Part shown: in pieces, positions 11,066 to 23,288 of the stretch | Numbering within the stretch: the first letter of the stretch is position 1 | Layout of the letters: each line of letters starts with the position of its first letter | DNA from: Tolypeutes matacus | Taxonomy: Eukaryota > Chordata > Mammalia > Cingulata > Chlamyphoridae | Length of the DNA stretch: 64,000 nucleotides | Assembly (NCBI GenBank): GCA_026826555.1 | Contig: JAKSZT010017954.1 | Location: 2,553,825 to 2,617,824, forward strand | Direction of reading: 5' to 3' | The notes under the pieces: generated by a model | Database searches by the model: none | What the model saw: only the letters and a program-made list of their open reading frames with translations | Told to the model about the DNA's origin: nothing | Position numbers and translations under genes: made by a program

Positions 11066-12925
11066 GAGTGAATGACTACTTCCAAAGGATGAGATATTAG
11101 GCAACCATTTAAAATTGTATTTATGAAGTGTTTTTAAGAAATATGGTCTTACCAAACCTTTAAAAAAAAAAAAATTATTTATGAATAAAAAGGAAGCTAA
11201 AAAGAAAGCATTCAAACAAGAAAGAAAGACAAATGTTATGCATTACCTCTGGGTGGTGGAATATTAAATAATCAGAAATCTACCGTCTCCTTGCTGCCGC
11301 TCCTTGGGGGGGGGTAGTTTTCCCTGAACTTCTGCTGCGCCCTCACTTTCTCCGTCACACTATTTGAGTCAAGTCTTCTGCCTTTAGTAGAACCGGGAGC
11401 ATCTGACCCCCTGCTGAGTGTGCGGGGACTTAGGAAATTTACAGCATCGATTCTCAACTCTTATTTGCACCCCTTTTGTACCAGGGACCAAGGACACAAA
11501 GTTGACGGAGTCCCTCACCCCAGGGAGCTCCCAACTGGGTGCAAATACAATCCCCCAGGCTCCAGGCCGCCCCCGGTGCTCCCGCAGCAGAGGATGCTGC
11601 TGCTTTCAGGTTTCCTGGTGGCACACCCATGTATCCCTTTCAGCCAGTTTCCTCAGCAGCAGGCCTTCGTGTCAGGGTGCTTGTTGTTGACGACCCTCCC
11701 CTCTACTTGTGCTCACGCTCTGTGACACGGCTCCTCTGGGAAACAGTCACGGTCACTGACTGTAGCCCAAGGAGACTGCCCCCAAGTGCCAAGGCACAGC
11801 CTAAAAATTTACTTACATATATGTGTGTGCAAATACATATCTATGCATATGCTAGCGCACATCATTCACACTTATGTACATATATAACTAATTCTCTACG
11901 AGTTGGTATTGTTTTTACAGTAAGACAGAAATAAAAGTCTGCTTTGTGTTTCTCTTTGAATTCACTCTGCTTGTTTGCTTCCATGTTCTGCTCCCTGGGT
12001 TGCCTGCGGGTTGCCCAGAGGTTCTGCAGCGGGATTGGGGATAGGGGGGTTCCTGGGTATGACTGTGGTGTGGAGCTGAGCCAGGGGACCTTGGAGAGGT
12101 TGGAGGGGGGCCTTGACAAGACCCCCTGTTCAGCTGCCCATGGGAAGCACGGTCTGTGCTCACCATCCACATCAGGGCCACCCAGGTGCCCCAGGACCGC
12201 TCTGCTGCTGGCCCTTTTGGAGGCTCCAGGAGTTTGAAGGCTGCTGTTGTGAGCCACAGCTGGGGGTCCCGTGCAAGCGTGCAGTGGGGCAGGATGAACC
12301 GTGGCCCACCTGCTAGTTTGTTGCAGCTGTCCCCGGGAGAGGACCCAAAGCCGCCGAGGAGGGAGGCAGCTGCTGGCACGGGCGCAGGGCCAGGCGGGGA
12401 GAATCCGGCGGCGGATTTGCTGAGAGGGCTGCCAGGTGGTGCTTTGTGTCCTGGTGCCCTCATCCATCCGGAGGCGTGGCTGCACACAGGGCTCTGGTTA
12501 CCCCGGCTCCCCCGCATCCGGATGCACTCGGCCGCCTTCCAGGCGCTCCTTGCTTAAGTAACTCGGGGCTCGGCTGAGAACCCCACCCTTGCAGACCCTG
12601 CTCAGTGGGTGCCCCTTTGGAGCCCAAAGCCCACATCCCCTGGGGCTGCGCGGCCTCAGTGGGCTCCCTGTGGGGCTGAGAGCCTTCTAAGCTGATGTGG
12701 TGGGGGTCTCAAGCGAGACTCGCCTGGCCTTCTCCGACCCCGGAAACTTGAGTGGGTTTGCAGGCGCAGTTCCACCATCCGGGACCGTGGCACACAGTGG
12801 AGTGCTGGCGGCGTGTGCGGTCACCATGCTGGGCGCAGGGTGCGGGAAAGACCAGTCTTTGCCCACAGGTTAGCGGTGGGATGCTACGGAGGTGTAAAGG
12901 AGGTGGGGGACTCTTTCCAGGTGGG
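11066..12925. other. Mostly unique sequence, GC-rich at 12.0-12.7 kb
   Basis: From 11280 on the sequence becomes GC-rich and stop-poor on both strands. This produces overlapping ORFs of 130-207 codons with no domains. A TA/CATA-rich patch lies at 11808-11890. I see no CpG island of the quality found at 45 kb and no clear exon boundaries. Confidence 0.45.
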
Positions 12926-12929
12926 GAGG

Positions 12930-13320
12930 ATACACTGACAGAAGAGGTAACATGTGAACCAGGCCTTGACATTTTATAGCCCGCGGTACAAGGGGAAAAA
13001 ATTCAGTGAGGAAAACATCCTGTGGAAAGGCCCATAGGCAAGAAGGAGCTGGGTTCTGGGAACAGTGGCTGAACTCCGGGACACATGTTGGGAAGGGGTT
13101 CAGGCGCAATGAAGCCGGAAGGTAGGCTGGGCCAGGCTGTGTGGTTGTCATCGGAGGTTTTACGGGGGCCACGGGGGGGACGGGCAAGGCCAGAGGCGTG
13201 TTTTAGAAAGATATTTTCACAGCAGAGTAGAGAAGAGGCTGGAGCAGGAGATCAATCTGGAATTTACAGCAAAGCCTAGAGATAACGAAGACCTGGGAGA
13301 GGAGCAGGTGAGGGCAGCAC
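12930..13320 (-). mobile_element. Possible L2 LINE fragment, antisense
   Basis: Order of weak matches to antisense L2: 'GTAACATGTGAACCAGGCCTTGA', 'GGAAAGGCCCATAGGCAAGAAGGAGC', and a terminal 'GAGGCTGGAGCAGGAGATC'. Strongly diverged. Confidence 0.35.
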
Positions 13321-13629
13321 CAGGCCGGCTTCTGTGTCCGGGGTGGTGCCTGTGGCACTCCTGGTGGGACTGGGGTGCGGGTGGAGGGCTGGCCCCATAG
13401 TCGACCAGATAGCCTGCAAGCCATATTGCCACAAACACTTAGAAATGCTGGATAAAATAGGACAAAAGTCCTCCTAGCTGCATAGAAGTACGCATCAGAT
13501 AGGAAGAGAAGCTCCTTCTCACCTTCCTCATCCCCCTCCAGAGTTTCCTGGGGTGCCTCCCACTACTTGCCCTTGAGTCTTCTGTCTGGAGCCTACCTTC
13601 CATAAATGATGAGGAAGCAACTGGTTAGC

Positions 13630-14905
13630 CATATGGAAAAAAATAAAATTAGAATCTTACTTTATACCTTCACTAGAAATAAATTCCAGGTGTTTTAAAA
13701 AACCTCACTATGAAAACCAAAACTTTAAAACTTTTAGAAGAAAATATGAGAGGATATCTTTATGCTTTTAGAATAGTTTCTTAGCTAAGATACCAAAAGC
13801 ACCAAAAGATAAAGGAAAATACTGATAAATTTGATTACAGTTAAACTATAAACTTTGCCAACAAAAGATGCCGTTGTATGGGAGGCGGCTGTGGCTCAAT
13901 CAGTAGGGCTCCCGTTTACCATGTGGGGGGCCCCGGGTTTGGTTCCCGGGGCCTCCTGGTGGGGGCAGGCCCGCCCGCACGGCGTGGTTGGCTGACCCAG
14001 CGAGCACAAGCAGCGGCGGGGGGATAAATGAATAAATAAATAAAATCTCTAAAAAAAAAAAAAAAAAAAAAAAAAAGATGCCGTTGTAAGTGAAAAGACA
14101 GGTCCTAGGCTAGGCATCTAAGACAGTCTGTAAGGAGATGTGAGCAAAGTGAGTGAAGACCTGAACAGGAGTTTCACAGAACAGGAACCTTGAAATACCA
14201 TGTCATACCCATTTGATAGTCAAAAAATTTTAAATGCTGGCAAATAAAAGGAGCAGTTGGGGCACTCCTTAGCTGGCAGAGGGAGTGTACATTGTCACTG
14301 CCACTCTGGAGATCAATTTGGAAGTGTAGTTTAAAGCATATATCCCCTGAGTCCCAGCCATTTCATCTCTAGGCACATGTGCACAAGGACCCCTGCATGG
14401 GGTTCTTCACAGAAGCACTGTATAATCAGTTTGTAAGTGTGAAAAGTTGGAAACAACCTACATGTCCATCTACAAGACAATGGACAAGGAAAGTTGATAC
14501 AGTGGAATCCTAATCAGTGGTTTGTATTCTATCAACACGATTGCTGTGAAAAATATACATATTGGGCACAAAAAAGCAAGTGGGAGTTCAAAAAAAAAAG
14601 CAGAAATGGTACAACCGTTTATATACTATTTATATATAGTTTGGAAACATGAAAAACAACACTGCATAATGATTTGGATACACACATATGAGTAAACATT
14701 ATAGAGACATGCAGGTGAACAGAGAACACCAAACTCAAGATGGTGGTTACTTGGGGAGGGTGGGCAGGCAGTGGGATTGGGAAGGGCACACAGGTCTTCA
14801 ATCTGCCGAATGTGGCCGAATGTTAAGATTCGATAATGCTGGGTGATAAGTATACTGGTGTCACTGTGTTTTTCTCTACTTTTCTGTTGCTTGAAATGAA
14901 AAGAA
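13630..14905 (+). mobile_element. Old L1 LINE, 3' ORF2 and 3' UTR, split by a SINE
   Basis: Sense L1 words include 'AGAAATAAATTCCAGGTG', 'AAAACTTTTAGAAGAAAATATGAG' and 'GGAAACAACCTACATGTCCATC', followed by a 3' UTR ending in AAAAGAAAAGAAAGG. A DAS SINE sits inside at 13879-14072. No frame is intact. Confidence 0.65.
13879..14072 (+). mobile_element. DAS SINE
   Basis: Sense copy with tRNA-like head ('GGCTGTGGCTCAATCAGTAG'), B box (GGTTTGGTTCC form), a GC-rich spacer, an AAATAAATAAAT stretch and a final long A-run. Perfect 16-bp TSD AAAAGATGCCGTTGTA at 13863-13878 and 14073-14088. The intact TSD and long A-run suggest a young insertion. Confidence 0.93.
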
Positions 14906-15450
14906 AAGAAAGGGATATAGTCCTGGAGCCAAGAGGAGAGGTGACGTGAGGACAAGGATTTGGGGAGTCACCAACAGGCAGGACCAAGAGCATGTCCAAG
15001 GGGAGCACCCACATTTGACTGGTCAATGGATGAAGAGGGGCTCTTGGAAGTGGCTGGGGGATCAGGAGAGAATTGAGACAGAGGATGTGGAAGAAGAGGG
15101 CTTTGGACTTGGCAGTAAGTTATGGCAACTGAGCTATCAGCTTGGGTGGATGGAGAGGGCAGCAAACAGATGCAGAGGGTCTGGAGCAGATGGTGGTGGC
15201 AGCGTTTTGGAGAAGCCATGCTGAAAGGAAAGGAAGGAGAGCAGCAGCCTGGCGGGAGGAGGGCAGGCTTGAGGGAAGCTGGAGTTTGCAGCTTCCCTAG
15301 TGCCTACCTGCAGAGTACAGAGCCGGCCACTCAGGTCTCCTGCCCGATTCAGAGCCTGTGTGTGTCTCCGGTCCCCAGTCTGCCCAGAGGCAACTTACGC
15401 AGCCTGGGCTGGGGAGGCTGGAGGGTCAGCTCTGCCACGCCATAGGAGGG
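14906..15450. other. Non-coding sequence, nothing recognised
   Basis: Overlapping ORFs of 67-107 codons on both strands with no domains. A GA-rich bias is visible on the plus strand. Confidence 0.4.
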
Positions 15451-15912
15451 TGTTTAGTTTCCCGGCTGCTAAAAATAAATATGCTGCGATGGGTTGGCTT
15501 AAACAACCCATGGAATTTATTGGCTCATGGTTTTGAAGCAAAGAGAAGGCCAGAATCAAGGTGTCATCAAGGTGGTGTTTTTCCCCAGAAGGCTGTGGCG
15601 TCTCGGGCTGGCTACTGGCGATCCTTGGTCCTTGACTTTTCTGTCACATGGCAGTGCACACGGTGGCCTCTCCTGGCTTCTCCAGGTTCCCTTGACTTCC
15701 GGCTTCTTCCCATGGCTTTCTCTCCATGTGTCTGAATTTCATTCTGCTATAAACCATCCAGTAATAGGATTTAAGACCCATCCTGATTGAGGTGGGCCAC
15801 ACCTTAACTGAAGTAACCTCATCCAAAGGACCTGTTTACAGTGAGTTCACACCCACAGGAATGGAGTGAGATTGAGAACACGTTCTTCTTGGGTACATAA
15901 CTCCAAACCAGC
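15451..15912 (-). mobile_element. MaLR-like LTR, family B copy 1
   Basis: Read on the plus strand it starts TGTTTAGTTTCC and continues 'GGCTTAAACAACCCATGGAATTTATTGGC', which is the complement pattern of an MLT/THE-type LTR 3' end. Related copies lie at 32433 and 48794. No internal retroviral genes flank it, so it is a solo LTR. The downstream terminus is not sharply defined. Confidence 0.65.
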
Positions 15913-16139
15913 TTGGGGACCTGGGGCAGCAGTCCCATTAGGAGGACACAGCTGGTATTGGGATGCCACCTTCAAGCCTGCTGTCTGGCTCCTGCCTGGT
16001 GGCCTCTGGAAATGTGTAGCCCATGATCTTCCAGCTTTAACTGTCCTGCGCTCACATGACAGCAGATCTCTCGGAAGCTGTTGCACCAGTATTGTCACTG
16101 TGGTGCTCTGGAGAGGGCAGCCTTGCAGCACAGAGCTGT

Positions 16140-16255
16140 GAGACTCCCGGGGAATCACCTGACCACTCTGTGCCTCAGTTTCCTCAACTGGAATATGGGC
16201 ATGATACTATTTGCAAAGTTGTGACAGCTAAATAATAACTGATGATTAGTGCATT
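16140..16255 (+). mobile_element. MIR SINE core
   Basis: 'CACCTGACCACTCTGTGCCTCAGTTTCCTCAACTGG' matches the MIR core in sense orientation. Confidence 0.65.
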
Positions 16256-16269
16256 GCATAGAGTTGCTG

Positions 16270-16415
16270 GTGCCAGACGTTGTGATGTACTTCACCACAT
16301 TGAATCAGCAAGCCATGAAGTAGTTAGCGGTGATCTCTAACCTTCATGGATAGTTTGTTCATGTAGCTGGTTAGCTGCAGAGCTGAGATTCACCCCCAAG
16401 TTACTCTGCCTTCCA
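16270..16415 (-). mobile_element. MIR SINE fragment
   Basis: Antisense MIR order is faintly visible: 'ACTTCACCACATTGAATC', then 'CATGAAGTAGTTAGCGGTGA', then 'GCTGGTTAGCTGCAGAGCTGAGATTC'. Confidence 0.5.
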
Positions 16416-17432
16416 TTATGGCATAAGGCATGTGCAAGGGTTTTATGAACTTAGTTCAAATATTCGTTGTTTCTGTTTCCTCCTTGATGAACCTCAGAGA
16501 CCAGACCATAATAGACTCTTTAACAAATGGAGAGCAGGTGTTCTTTTTCCATAGCACCAGGTGGTAAGGGGTGGGGCACACCGATTCCCATGGTCTCTGG
16601 ACCTCCACAGGTGGTACTTCCAGAGTCTTGGAGCAACAAGATGCCGCTCTCCTCTGTGCAGGGAAAGTAGAGACCCTAGTGGTCTGATTTCTTTCTGAGC
16701 TGATTTTCTTCCTCTGGCTTCCTTGAGGCGCATGTGCGTGCATGCATGCATGTGCACACACACACATGCACACAGACCCCCAAGACACCCTTCTGTCTTG
16801 TGTGTCTCTCTCTGCAGGGCAGAGTGACTGCCTTTGCTTCTGGCAGGCCACCTGCCTTCGGCATGTACCTAACTACCAAAACCATCTCCTTCACTCTTTT
16901 GCTCAGAACAGTCCCTGCCTTAGAGCCTCACAGGAACAGCCTTTCCAAACAGGACCTTTACGGCTCATTTACACTGCATTTGAGGTATGCTTGGAGCCTC
17001 TCTGCAGAACCCCAGTCCAGGCCCTCAACACATCACAGGCCCTTTTATGAATCTCCAGCGAGTGATGACTACTACTGATGATTGCCTCTTGGGGGGGATT
17101 GAAATTCTCCAGCCTCACTCCCGAGCTTCTTAAATGGAATGCCCCATCCGGTTGCACCATGCACCAGCCTGGCCATCAGATAGGTAATGTTAGCAGCAAA
17201 ATCCCTCCAGTGCAGCAGTATCTGGGGACACATTAACAAGAAGGTAGGGAGATGGCCAGAATAATTTGCTTTGGTTTATGAGTTTTATAGCAGGTGGGTT
17301 TTGGAATGTGTGTATGTGTGTGTATATATCTTTATCTGTCTGACTTTGCCTTCTTAAGCATTCCAAGGTCATAGACGATGCACTTCTTTCCTGGGAAATA
17401 ACAATATTAATTCCCTCTAAACTGCAGTGTGC
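16416..17432. other. Non-coding sequence with a CATG/CA microsatellite
   Basis: A mixed GCAT and CA repeat lies at about 16737-16775. Short ORFs around it are without domains. A GT/TA patch lies at 17308-17328. Confidence 0.5.
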
Positions 17433-17454
17433 TTTTTTTTTTTTTTTTTTTTTT
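17433..17454. repeat. Poly-T run (22 bases)
   Basis: A T-run just upstream of the LTR at 17470. It may be the tail of a lost antisense retroelement; nothing recognisable remains attached. Confidence 0.8.
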
Positions 17455-17469
17455 CCTGTAAAAGAGAGT

Positions 17470-18047
17470 TGTATTAGTCAGCCAAAGGGGTGATGATGCA
17501 AAACACCAGAAATCAGTTGGCTTTTATAAAGGGTATTTATTTGGGGTAGAAGCTTACAGTTACTAGGCCATAAAGCATAAGTTACTTCCCTCACCAGAGT
17601 CTATTGCCATGTGTTGGGGCAAGACGGCTGCCGACATCTGCCAAGAGTTCAGGCTTCTTGGGGTCCTCTCTTCCTGGGGCTTGTTTCTCTCCGGGCTCAG
17701 CTGCTGTGCTCACTCCACAAGGCCAGCTGCTATCAGGCTAACAGCTCTGTCTCTCTCCCCGGGGCTTGTACTGTGTGTAAGGAGCCATCCCTATTCCTCT
17801 GTGTTCTTCTCCTGTGTGTTCACTTCCCAGTCTCCAGCTCAAAACTCCATCTCTGTCCTTTGCCATGTCTTTTATCTGTGAGTCCCCCCACCCACCAAGG
17901 GGCAGGGACTCAATGCCCTACTGACATGGCCCATCAAAGTCCTATTCATAATTTAATCAATTAAAAGTGATACCTCTTGACAGACCAGTTTACAAACATA
18001 ATCCAATAACTATTTTTGGAATTCATAAACAATGCCAAACAACTACA
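17470..18047 (-). mobile_element. MaLR-like solo LTR, family A copy 1
   Basis: Starts TGTATTAGTCAGCC and ends CAACTACA on the plus strand, so the LTR itself reads TGTA...TACA on the minus strand. Putative 5-bp TSD is AGAGT (17465-17469) and AGGGT (18048-18052), with one mismatch. A related copy lies at 28776-29311. Five-base TSDs are usual for ERVL/MaLR elements. No internal region remains. Confidence 0.8.
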
Positions 18048-18087
18048 AGGGTATTGGCTTAGAGTAATAGCTTTGAAAACTTTTACA

Positions 18088-18635
18088 TTTATTTATTTAA
18101 CAGGCATTTCTTAAACTCCTACCATGTACAAGCACTGAGCCAACACTGAGGATGTGGTGGGTGGACAAGACAGGACCAGGGGCCGCCTTCATGTGTTGAA
18201 GGTGTGACAACAGGTCGCTGTGGTCGCAAAGAAGAGCAGGTGCAGCAGGTAGACGTGGGAGGATGTGCCTGGTCTGCAGAGAGCAGAGAAGAGAGGTTCA
18301 GACTGAGATCCAAAGGAAGAGAAGGCATTAGCTGGAAGAAAAGGTCAAGAAGAACGTTCCAGGCAGAGGGCCCAGCATGTGTGAAGGCCAGAAGATGCTG
18401 TTCATTCCAGGAATGGTGTCAGGTGCCTGCGGTGTAGACAGGGAGGGCATAGGGTCCTTAAGTGGGACTGAAGAGACTGCGGGGGCAGACTTGCAGGGCC
18501 TTGAGGCCCTGTTGAATATGTTGTATTTTATCTTGAGGGAAGTGGAACACCTTCAAAGGTTGTGAAGCAAAGGAGTAGTGTGATTGGATCTGCAATTTTT
18601 AAAGATCCCTCTTTCATAAAGTAGCAACCCCATAA
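18088..18635 (-). mobile_element. L2 LINE, antisense copy 1
   Basis: Antisense L2 order: 'TTTATTTAACAGGCATTTC' start, 'ACGTTCCAGGCAGAGGGCCCAGC', 'GCAGGGCCTTGAGGCC', and 'AAAGGAGTAGTGTGATTGGATCTG' near the end. Confidence 0.7.
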
Positions 18636-18664
18636 GTATTTGAATGAGGTACACTACAGGGGGC

Positions 18665-19212
18665 TACTTCATTTTATTAAGAAAGTATTTATTAGCAGAT
18701 TCAGGCACTGTGTTAGAAGCAGGGGATACAATATGTTAGACAGAGTTCACCCTCATAGAACTTAGGATCATCAGGGAAATCAGACAATAAGCAAATACTT
18801 ATATGATATAATGTCAGATTATGATAAGAACTAAAAGCAAGTTATGGGGGTGGAGACTGGGTGAGGAGAGGATGTTTGGAAAGGCATCCGTAATTTAGTC
18901 AGAGACCATAAAGAAGTGATGGAACCAGTCAAGCAGCGATCACAGGAAAGAGTTTTTCAGACCGAGGAAACAGTATGTGCAAAGGCCCTGAGGCAGGAAC
19001 AAGCTTCTTCAAGAAACTGCAAGAAGGCCAGAGTAGCTGGAACAGAGTGAGTAAGTCAGAGAGGGGTAGGTGGAGAGGCAGTGGCGAGATCATGCAGGAT
19101 CTTGTAGGCTCTGGAAAGGAGCTTGGATTTTATTCAGAGATGATAGAAAGCCATTGGAGGGTTTTGTGCAGAGGAGAGAAATGATCTTTGCATCTTTAAA
19201 AGAATATTCTGG
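18665..19212 (-). mobile_element. L2 LINE, antisense copy 2, left half
   Basis: Same consensus span as the neighbour at 18088, in the same orientation: 'GTGCAAAGGCCCTGAGGCAGGAAC', 'CATGCAGGATCTTGTAGG', 'GAAAGCCATTGGAGGGTTTTG'. It is interrupted at 19212 by a 4.1-kb LINE and resumes at 23289 without loss of consensus order. Confidence 0.8.
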
Positions 19213-21270
19213 GGGGTGAGGGTGGGGAGAAAAAGATCATTTTAGAGTGATGGCAATGAAATGGGCAGAGTAAGGACCTCCAAAAATGTGCCCCTCTAAA
19301 AAGGCAATGAAAAAAATGGCAAAAATTGTAAGAATCAACTTTTTCAGAACTCTGGAAATTAACCAAAAGCTTACAGCAACCCAAGGAATGTTTAGTCAAG
19401 AAAAATGGCTAAATCTCAGTAAGAACAGTCAGCTTTGTGGCGTTTTAACATGCCGTAGTCCCACCTCTTGCTTCCTCATTTATCAGTCTCCTTGAAAAAT
19501 TACATACTGCATTCCTAGTACTGGAAGAAGCAGAATGGAGCTGGAGCTCTTTCAAATCCTTGTTCCCAAAAATAGCCATTAGTTGACTTGTTTGGTGTTT
19601 TCCTGGAAGACCCCACTTGAACGACTTGTGTTTTTTTGTTGTTGTTGTTGTTTTTTAACCTCATTCAAACTATCCCAGTGCTAAAAGCCTCTCCCCAGGG
19701 ATATCTGTTGAATGTTTTAACATCATTGCTGCCTGAGGTGATGTATAATAGTTGGGCAAACAATGGACTAATACAAAGTTTAAAAGGAAGGGCTGAGGAA
19801 TGAGATGTCAATAGGGAGCTTTTAAAAGCTCTGGGAAATTCTTGGGAATCTAGAAGGCCATGTGTATGTGTCAGCTGTGTGCATGCTCAGGAAAGACTTA
19901 AGAAGATACTCATCTCTCACCTCTAACTGACCTTGAGGCTCTGCACTAGCAGGAAGTAAAAGCTAAAACAGAGTTGTAAATTACCAGGCTGAGTATTGAA
20001 GGCATCTGAAAATATGCATTTAGAGCCATCAACAAGGACTGTCCAATCAATAGCTGACCACTACACTAATTGAGTAGAGAGTTCAATGGCTACACAAGAA
20101 TACAGACTTTAAAGATTAGTCCAGAAAAGCCACTAAACAAACAAATAATAACTACAACAAACAGCACACATCCCTGTGGAGAGGGAAGAATCTGATTTCC
20201 AGAGTTTCCACATCATATTATTTGTAATGTCCAGTTTTGAACAAAAATTATGAGATATGCAAAGAAAAAATAAAGTATGGCCCATGCACAGGGAAAAGTT
20301 ATCAATAGAGACTGTCCCTGAGGAAGCCTGGATATTGTAATTTTTAGACAAAAACCTTAAATCAGCTATTTAAAATATGTTCAAAGAGCTAAAGGAAATC
20401 ATGTCTTAAATGAAGGTATGACAATGACATTTCACCAAATAGAGGCTATCAATAAGGAGATAGAAATTATAAAAATGATATTCTATAGTTGTAAAATACA
20501 ATAACTGAAATGAAAAATTCACTGCAGGCAGAAGAAAGAATCAGTGAACTTAAAGCTAGGTTAATTAAGAATATCCAGTCTGAGGAACAGAAAGAAAAAG
20601 AATGAAGAAAAATAAACAGAGCCTCAGAGACCTGTGGGACACCATCAAGCATACCAACAAGAAAAATATTTGAAGAAATACTGTCCAAAGTCATCCCAAA
20701 TTTGATTTAAAATATTGATGTACACATCCAGGAAGTTCAGCAGACCCTAAGTAGGATAAATGCAAAGAGATCTACACTTAGACTCATCATGATTAATTGT
20801 CAGAAGACAAAGAGAGAGTAAGTGAAAGCAGCAAGAGAGAAGTGGCTTATCATGTACAAGGGAGCCTCAAGATTAACAGCTGATTTCTCACCAGAAACAG
20901 TGGAAGTGAGAAGACAGTGGGATGGCATATCCAAAGCAATGAAACAAAAGAAAAAAACTGTCAACTAAGAATTCTAAATTTGCAAAACTGTCTTCCAGAA
21001 TGAGGAAGAAATTAAGACATTCCTCAATGTGATAAAGGGCATCTGCAGAAAACTCACAGTTAATATCATACTTAATTGTGAAAGGCTGAAAAATTTTCCT
21101 CTAAGAACAGGAACAAGACAAGTGTGTCTGCTCTCACCACTTCTAGTCAATATTGTACTAGAGGTTCTAACAAAGGCAGTTAGGCAATAAGAAGAAATAA
21201 AAGCCATCCAGATTAGAAAGGAAGCAGTGAAACTATATCTATTTGCTCATGACATGATTTCTAGAGTCCA

Positions 21271-21298
21271 CATACACACACACACATACACACACACA
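21271..21298. repeat. (CA)n microsatellite
   Basis: CA units with two CATA interruptions, inside the L1 ORF2 relic and just upstream of a DAS SINE. Confidence 0.85.
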
Positions 21299-21312
21299 AA
21301 TAACTATTAGAG

Positions 21313-21438
21313 GGGGGCATATGTGGCTCAACTGGTTGGGCGTCCGTCTCCCATATGGAGGGACCTGGGTTCGATCCCCAGGACCTCCCGGTAAAATAAA
21401 AAAATAAATAAATAAAATAAAAATTAAAAAAAAAAAAA
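21313..21438 (+). mobile_element. DAS SINE with intact A and B boxes
   Basis: A box TGGCTCAACTG (21324-21334) and B box GGTTCGATCCC (21368-21378) both fit the polymerase III consensus. An AAATAAATAAAT stretch and an A-run follow. Perfect TSD AACTATTAGAG at 21302-21312 and 21439-21449. The copy retains an internal promoter and looks young. Confidence 0.95.
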
Positions 21439-23288
21439 AACTATTAGAGCTAACAAACAAATTGAGCATGGTTGCAGGATATAAAATCAGTATTGAAAAA
21501 TCAGTTGTATTTATATACACTAGCTATTAAAAATCCTAAAATGAAATTAAGAAAATAGTTCCTTTTACATTAGCATCAAAAAGAATATAATACTTGGGAT
21601 TAATTTAACCAAGGAGGTGAAAGACTTTGTATACTGAAAACTACAAAGCATCATTGAAAGAAATTAAAGAAGACCTAAATAAATGGAAAGATAACCCTGT
21701 TCATGGATCAGAAGACTTAATGTTGTTTACATGACATTACTCCCCTAATTGATCTAGTGATTCATTGCAATCCCTATAAAATTCCAACTGCCTTTTTTGC
21801 AGTTCCTAAAATTCATATGGAAATTCAAGGGACCTTAAATAGCCAAAACAATTTTAAGAAAGGAGAATAAAGTTGGAGGACTCACATTTCCCAGTTTCAG
21901 AATGTACTAAAAAGCTATAGTAATCAAGACAATGTGGTACTGGCATAAGGATAGACATATACAGTAATGGAATAGAGTTGAGGGTCCAGAAATAAATCCA
22001 TACATTTATGGTCACTTGTTTTTTGACAGTGCACCAAGACCATTCAATGGGGAAAGACTAGTCTTTTTAACAAATGGTGCTGGGAAAACTGCACATCCTC
22101 GTGCAAAAGAATGAGGTTGGACCGCTCCCTTGCACCATATACAAAAATTAATTTGAAATGAATCAAAGACCCAATCTTTAAGAGCCATAACTGTAAAACT
22201 TTTAGAAGAAAATAGCATAAGTCTTCATGACCTTAGATTAGATATGACACCTAAAGCACCAGCAACCAAAGAAAAAGTATATAGACTGTACTTCATAAAA
22301 AATTAAAAACTTTTGCATGTCTAAGGGCACTCTCAAGAAAGTAAAATGACAGTCTGCAGAATGGGAGAAAATACTAGCTAATTATATATCTGATAAGGGT
22401 CTAGTATTCCAAATATGTAAAGGACACTTACAACTCAACAATAAAAAGACACCCCAGTTAAAAATTGGGTAAGGGATTTGAATAGACATTTCTCCAAAGG
22501 AGATATGCATTGGCCAATAAACAAAGGAAGCTATATTCAACATCATTAGTCATTAGGGAAATTCAAATAAAAACCACAATGAGATCTCACCACACTCAGT
22601 AGGATGCTATGATAAATTTTTTTAAAACACAGAAAATAATAAAGTTTGGTATGGAAATTGGAACTCTCATACATTGGTGGTGGGAATGTAATATGTTACA
22701 TATGCTGTGGAAAATGGTTTGGCTATTCCTGAAAATTTAAACATAGAATTACCATGTGACCCAGCAGTTTCACTCATTGTTATAGGTCCAAGAGAATTGA
22801 AAGCATATATTCATGCAAAAACTTGTATACAAATGTTTGTAACAGTGTTAGTCATAATAGCCAAAAAGTGGAAACAACCCAATGTCCATCAACTGGTGAA
22901 GGATAAACAAAATGTGATGTGTGCATACAATAGGATACTATTTAGGCATAAAAAGGCAGGAAGTACTGATACATGCTACAACATGGGTGAATCTCGAAAA
23001 TATTACGCTAAATGAGAGAAGCCCATGCAAAAGACTACATATTATACGATTCCATTTATATGGAATGTCAGGATAGGCAAATCTCCAGAGACGGAAAGTA
23101 TAGTACTGGTTGCCGGGGAGAATAAAAAGTGACCATTGCTCTTTGGGGTGATGAAATTGTTCTGGAAATAGATAGTGTAATGGTTTTTCAACCTTGTGAG
23201 TATACTAAAAATAATTGAATTTTACCATTTCAAATGGTGAATTTTATGTTATATGCATTACCTCTCTCTCCCTGTCTCTCTCTTTTTT

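Larger units (their letters stand above)
19213..23288 (+). mobile_element. L1/HAL1-type LINE with ORF1 joined to mid-ORF2
   Basis: It is flanked by TSDs AAAGAATATTCTGG (19199-19212) and AAAGATTATTCTGG (23289-23302), one mismatch, so the whole block looks like a single insertion. Order: 5' leader (to about 20200), ORF1-type A-rich region (about 20200-21020), then ORF2 from just before the reverse-transcriptase catalytic motif. That motif is FADD in working L1 and reads F-A-H-D near 21242-21253. The 3' part of ORF2 follows, and the classical L1M 3' end runs from about 22620. The first part of ORF2, including the endonuclease, is absent; the join near 21020-21030 lies in the short word ATTCCTCAA. 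All frames are broken and the element is dead. A DAS SINE interrupts it at 21313. Confidence 0.75.

Noticed and set aside
11862..12557. Overlapping ORFs of 133-207 codons on both strands
   Set aside because: Openness in several frames at once reflects GC-rich, stop-poor composition. No domain, signal or splice pattern supports a gene.
21324..21378. Possible functional tRNA gene
   Set aside because: Both polymerase III boxes fit, but the sequence carries an A-tail and TSDs and lacks a complete cloverleaf acceptor stem, so it is a SINE.
22707..23015. 102-codon plus-strand ORF
   Set aside because: It lies wholly inside the 3' region of the L1 element at 19213-23288 and matches the common L1M 3' pattern, so it is a relic rather than a host gene.
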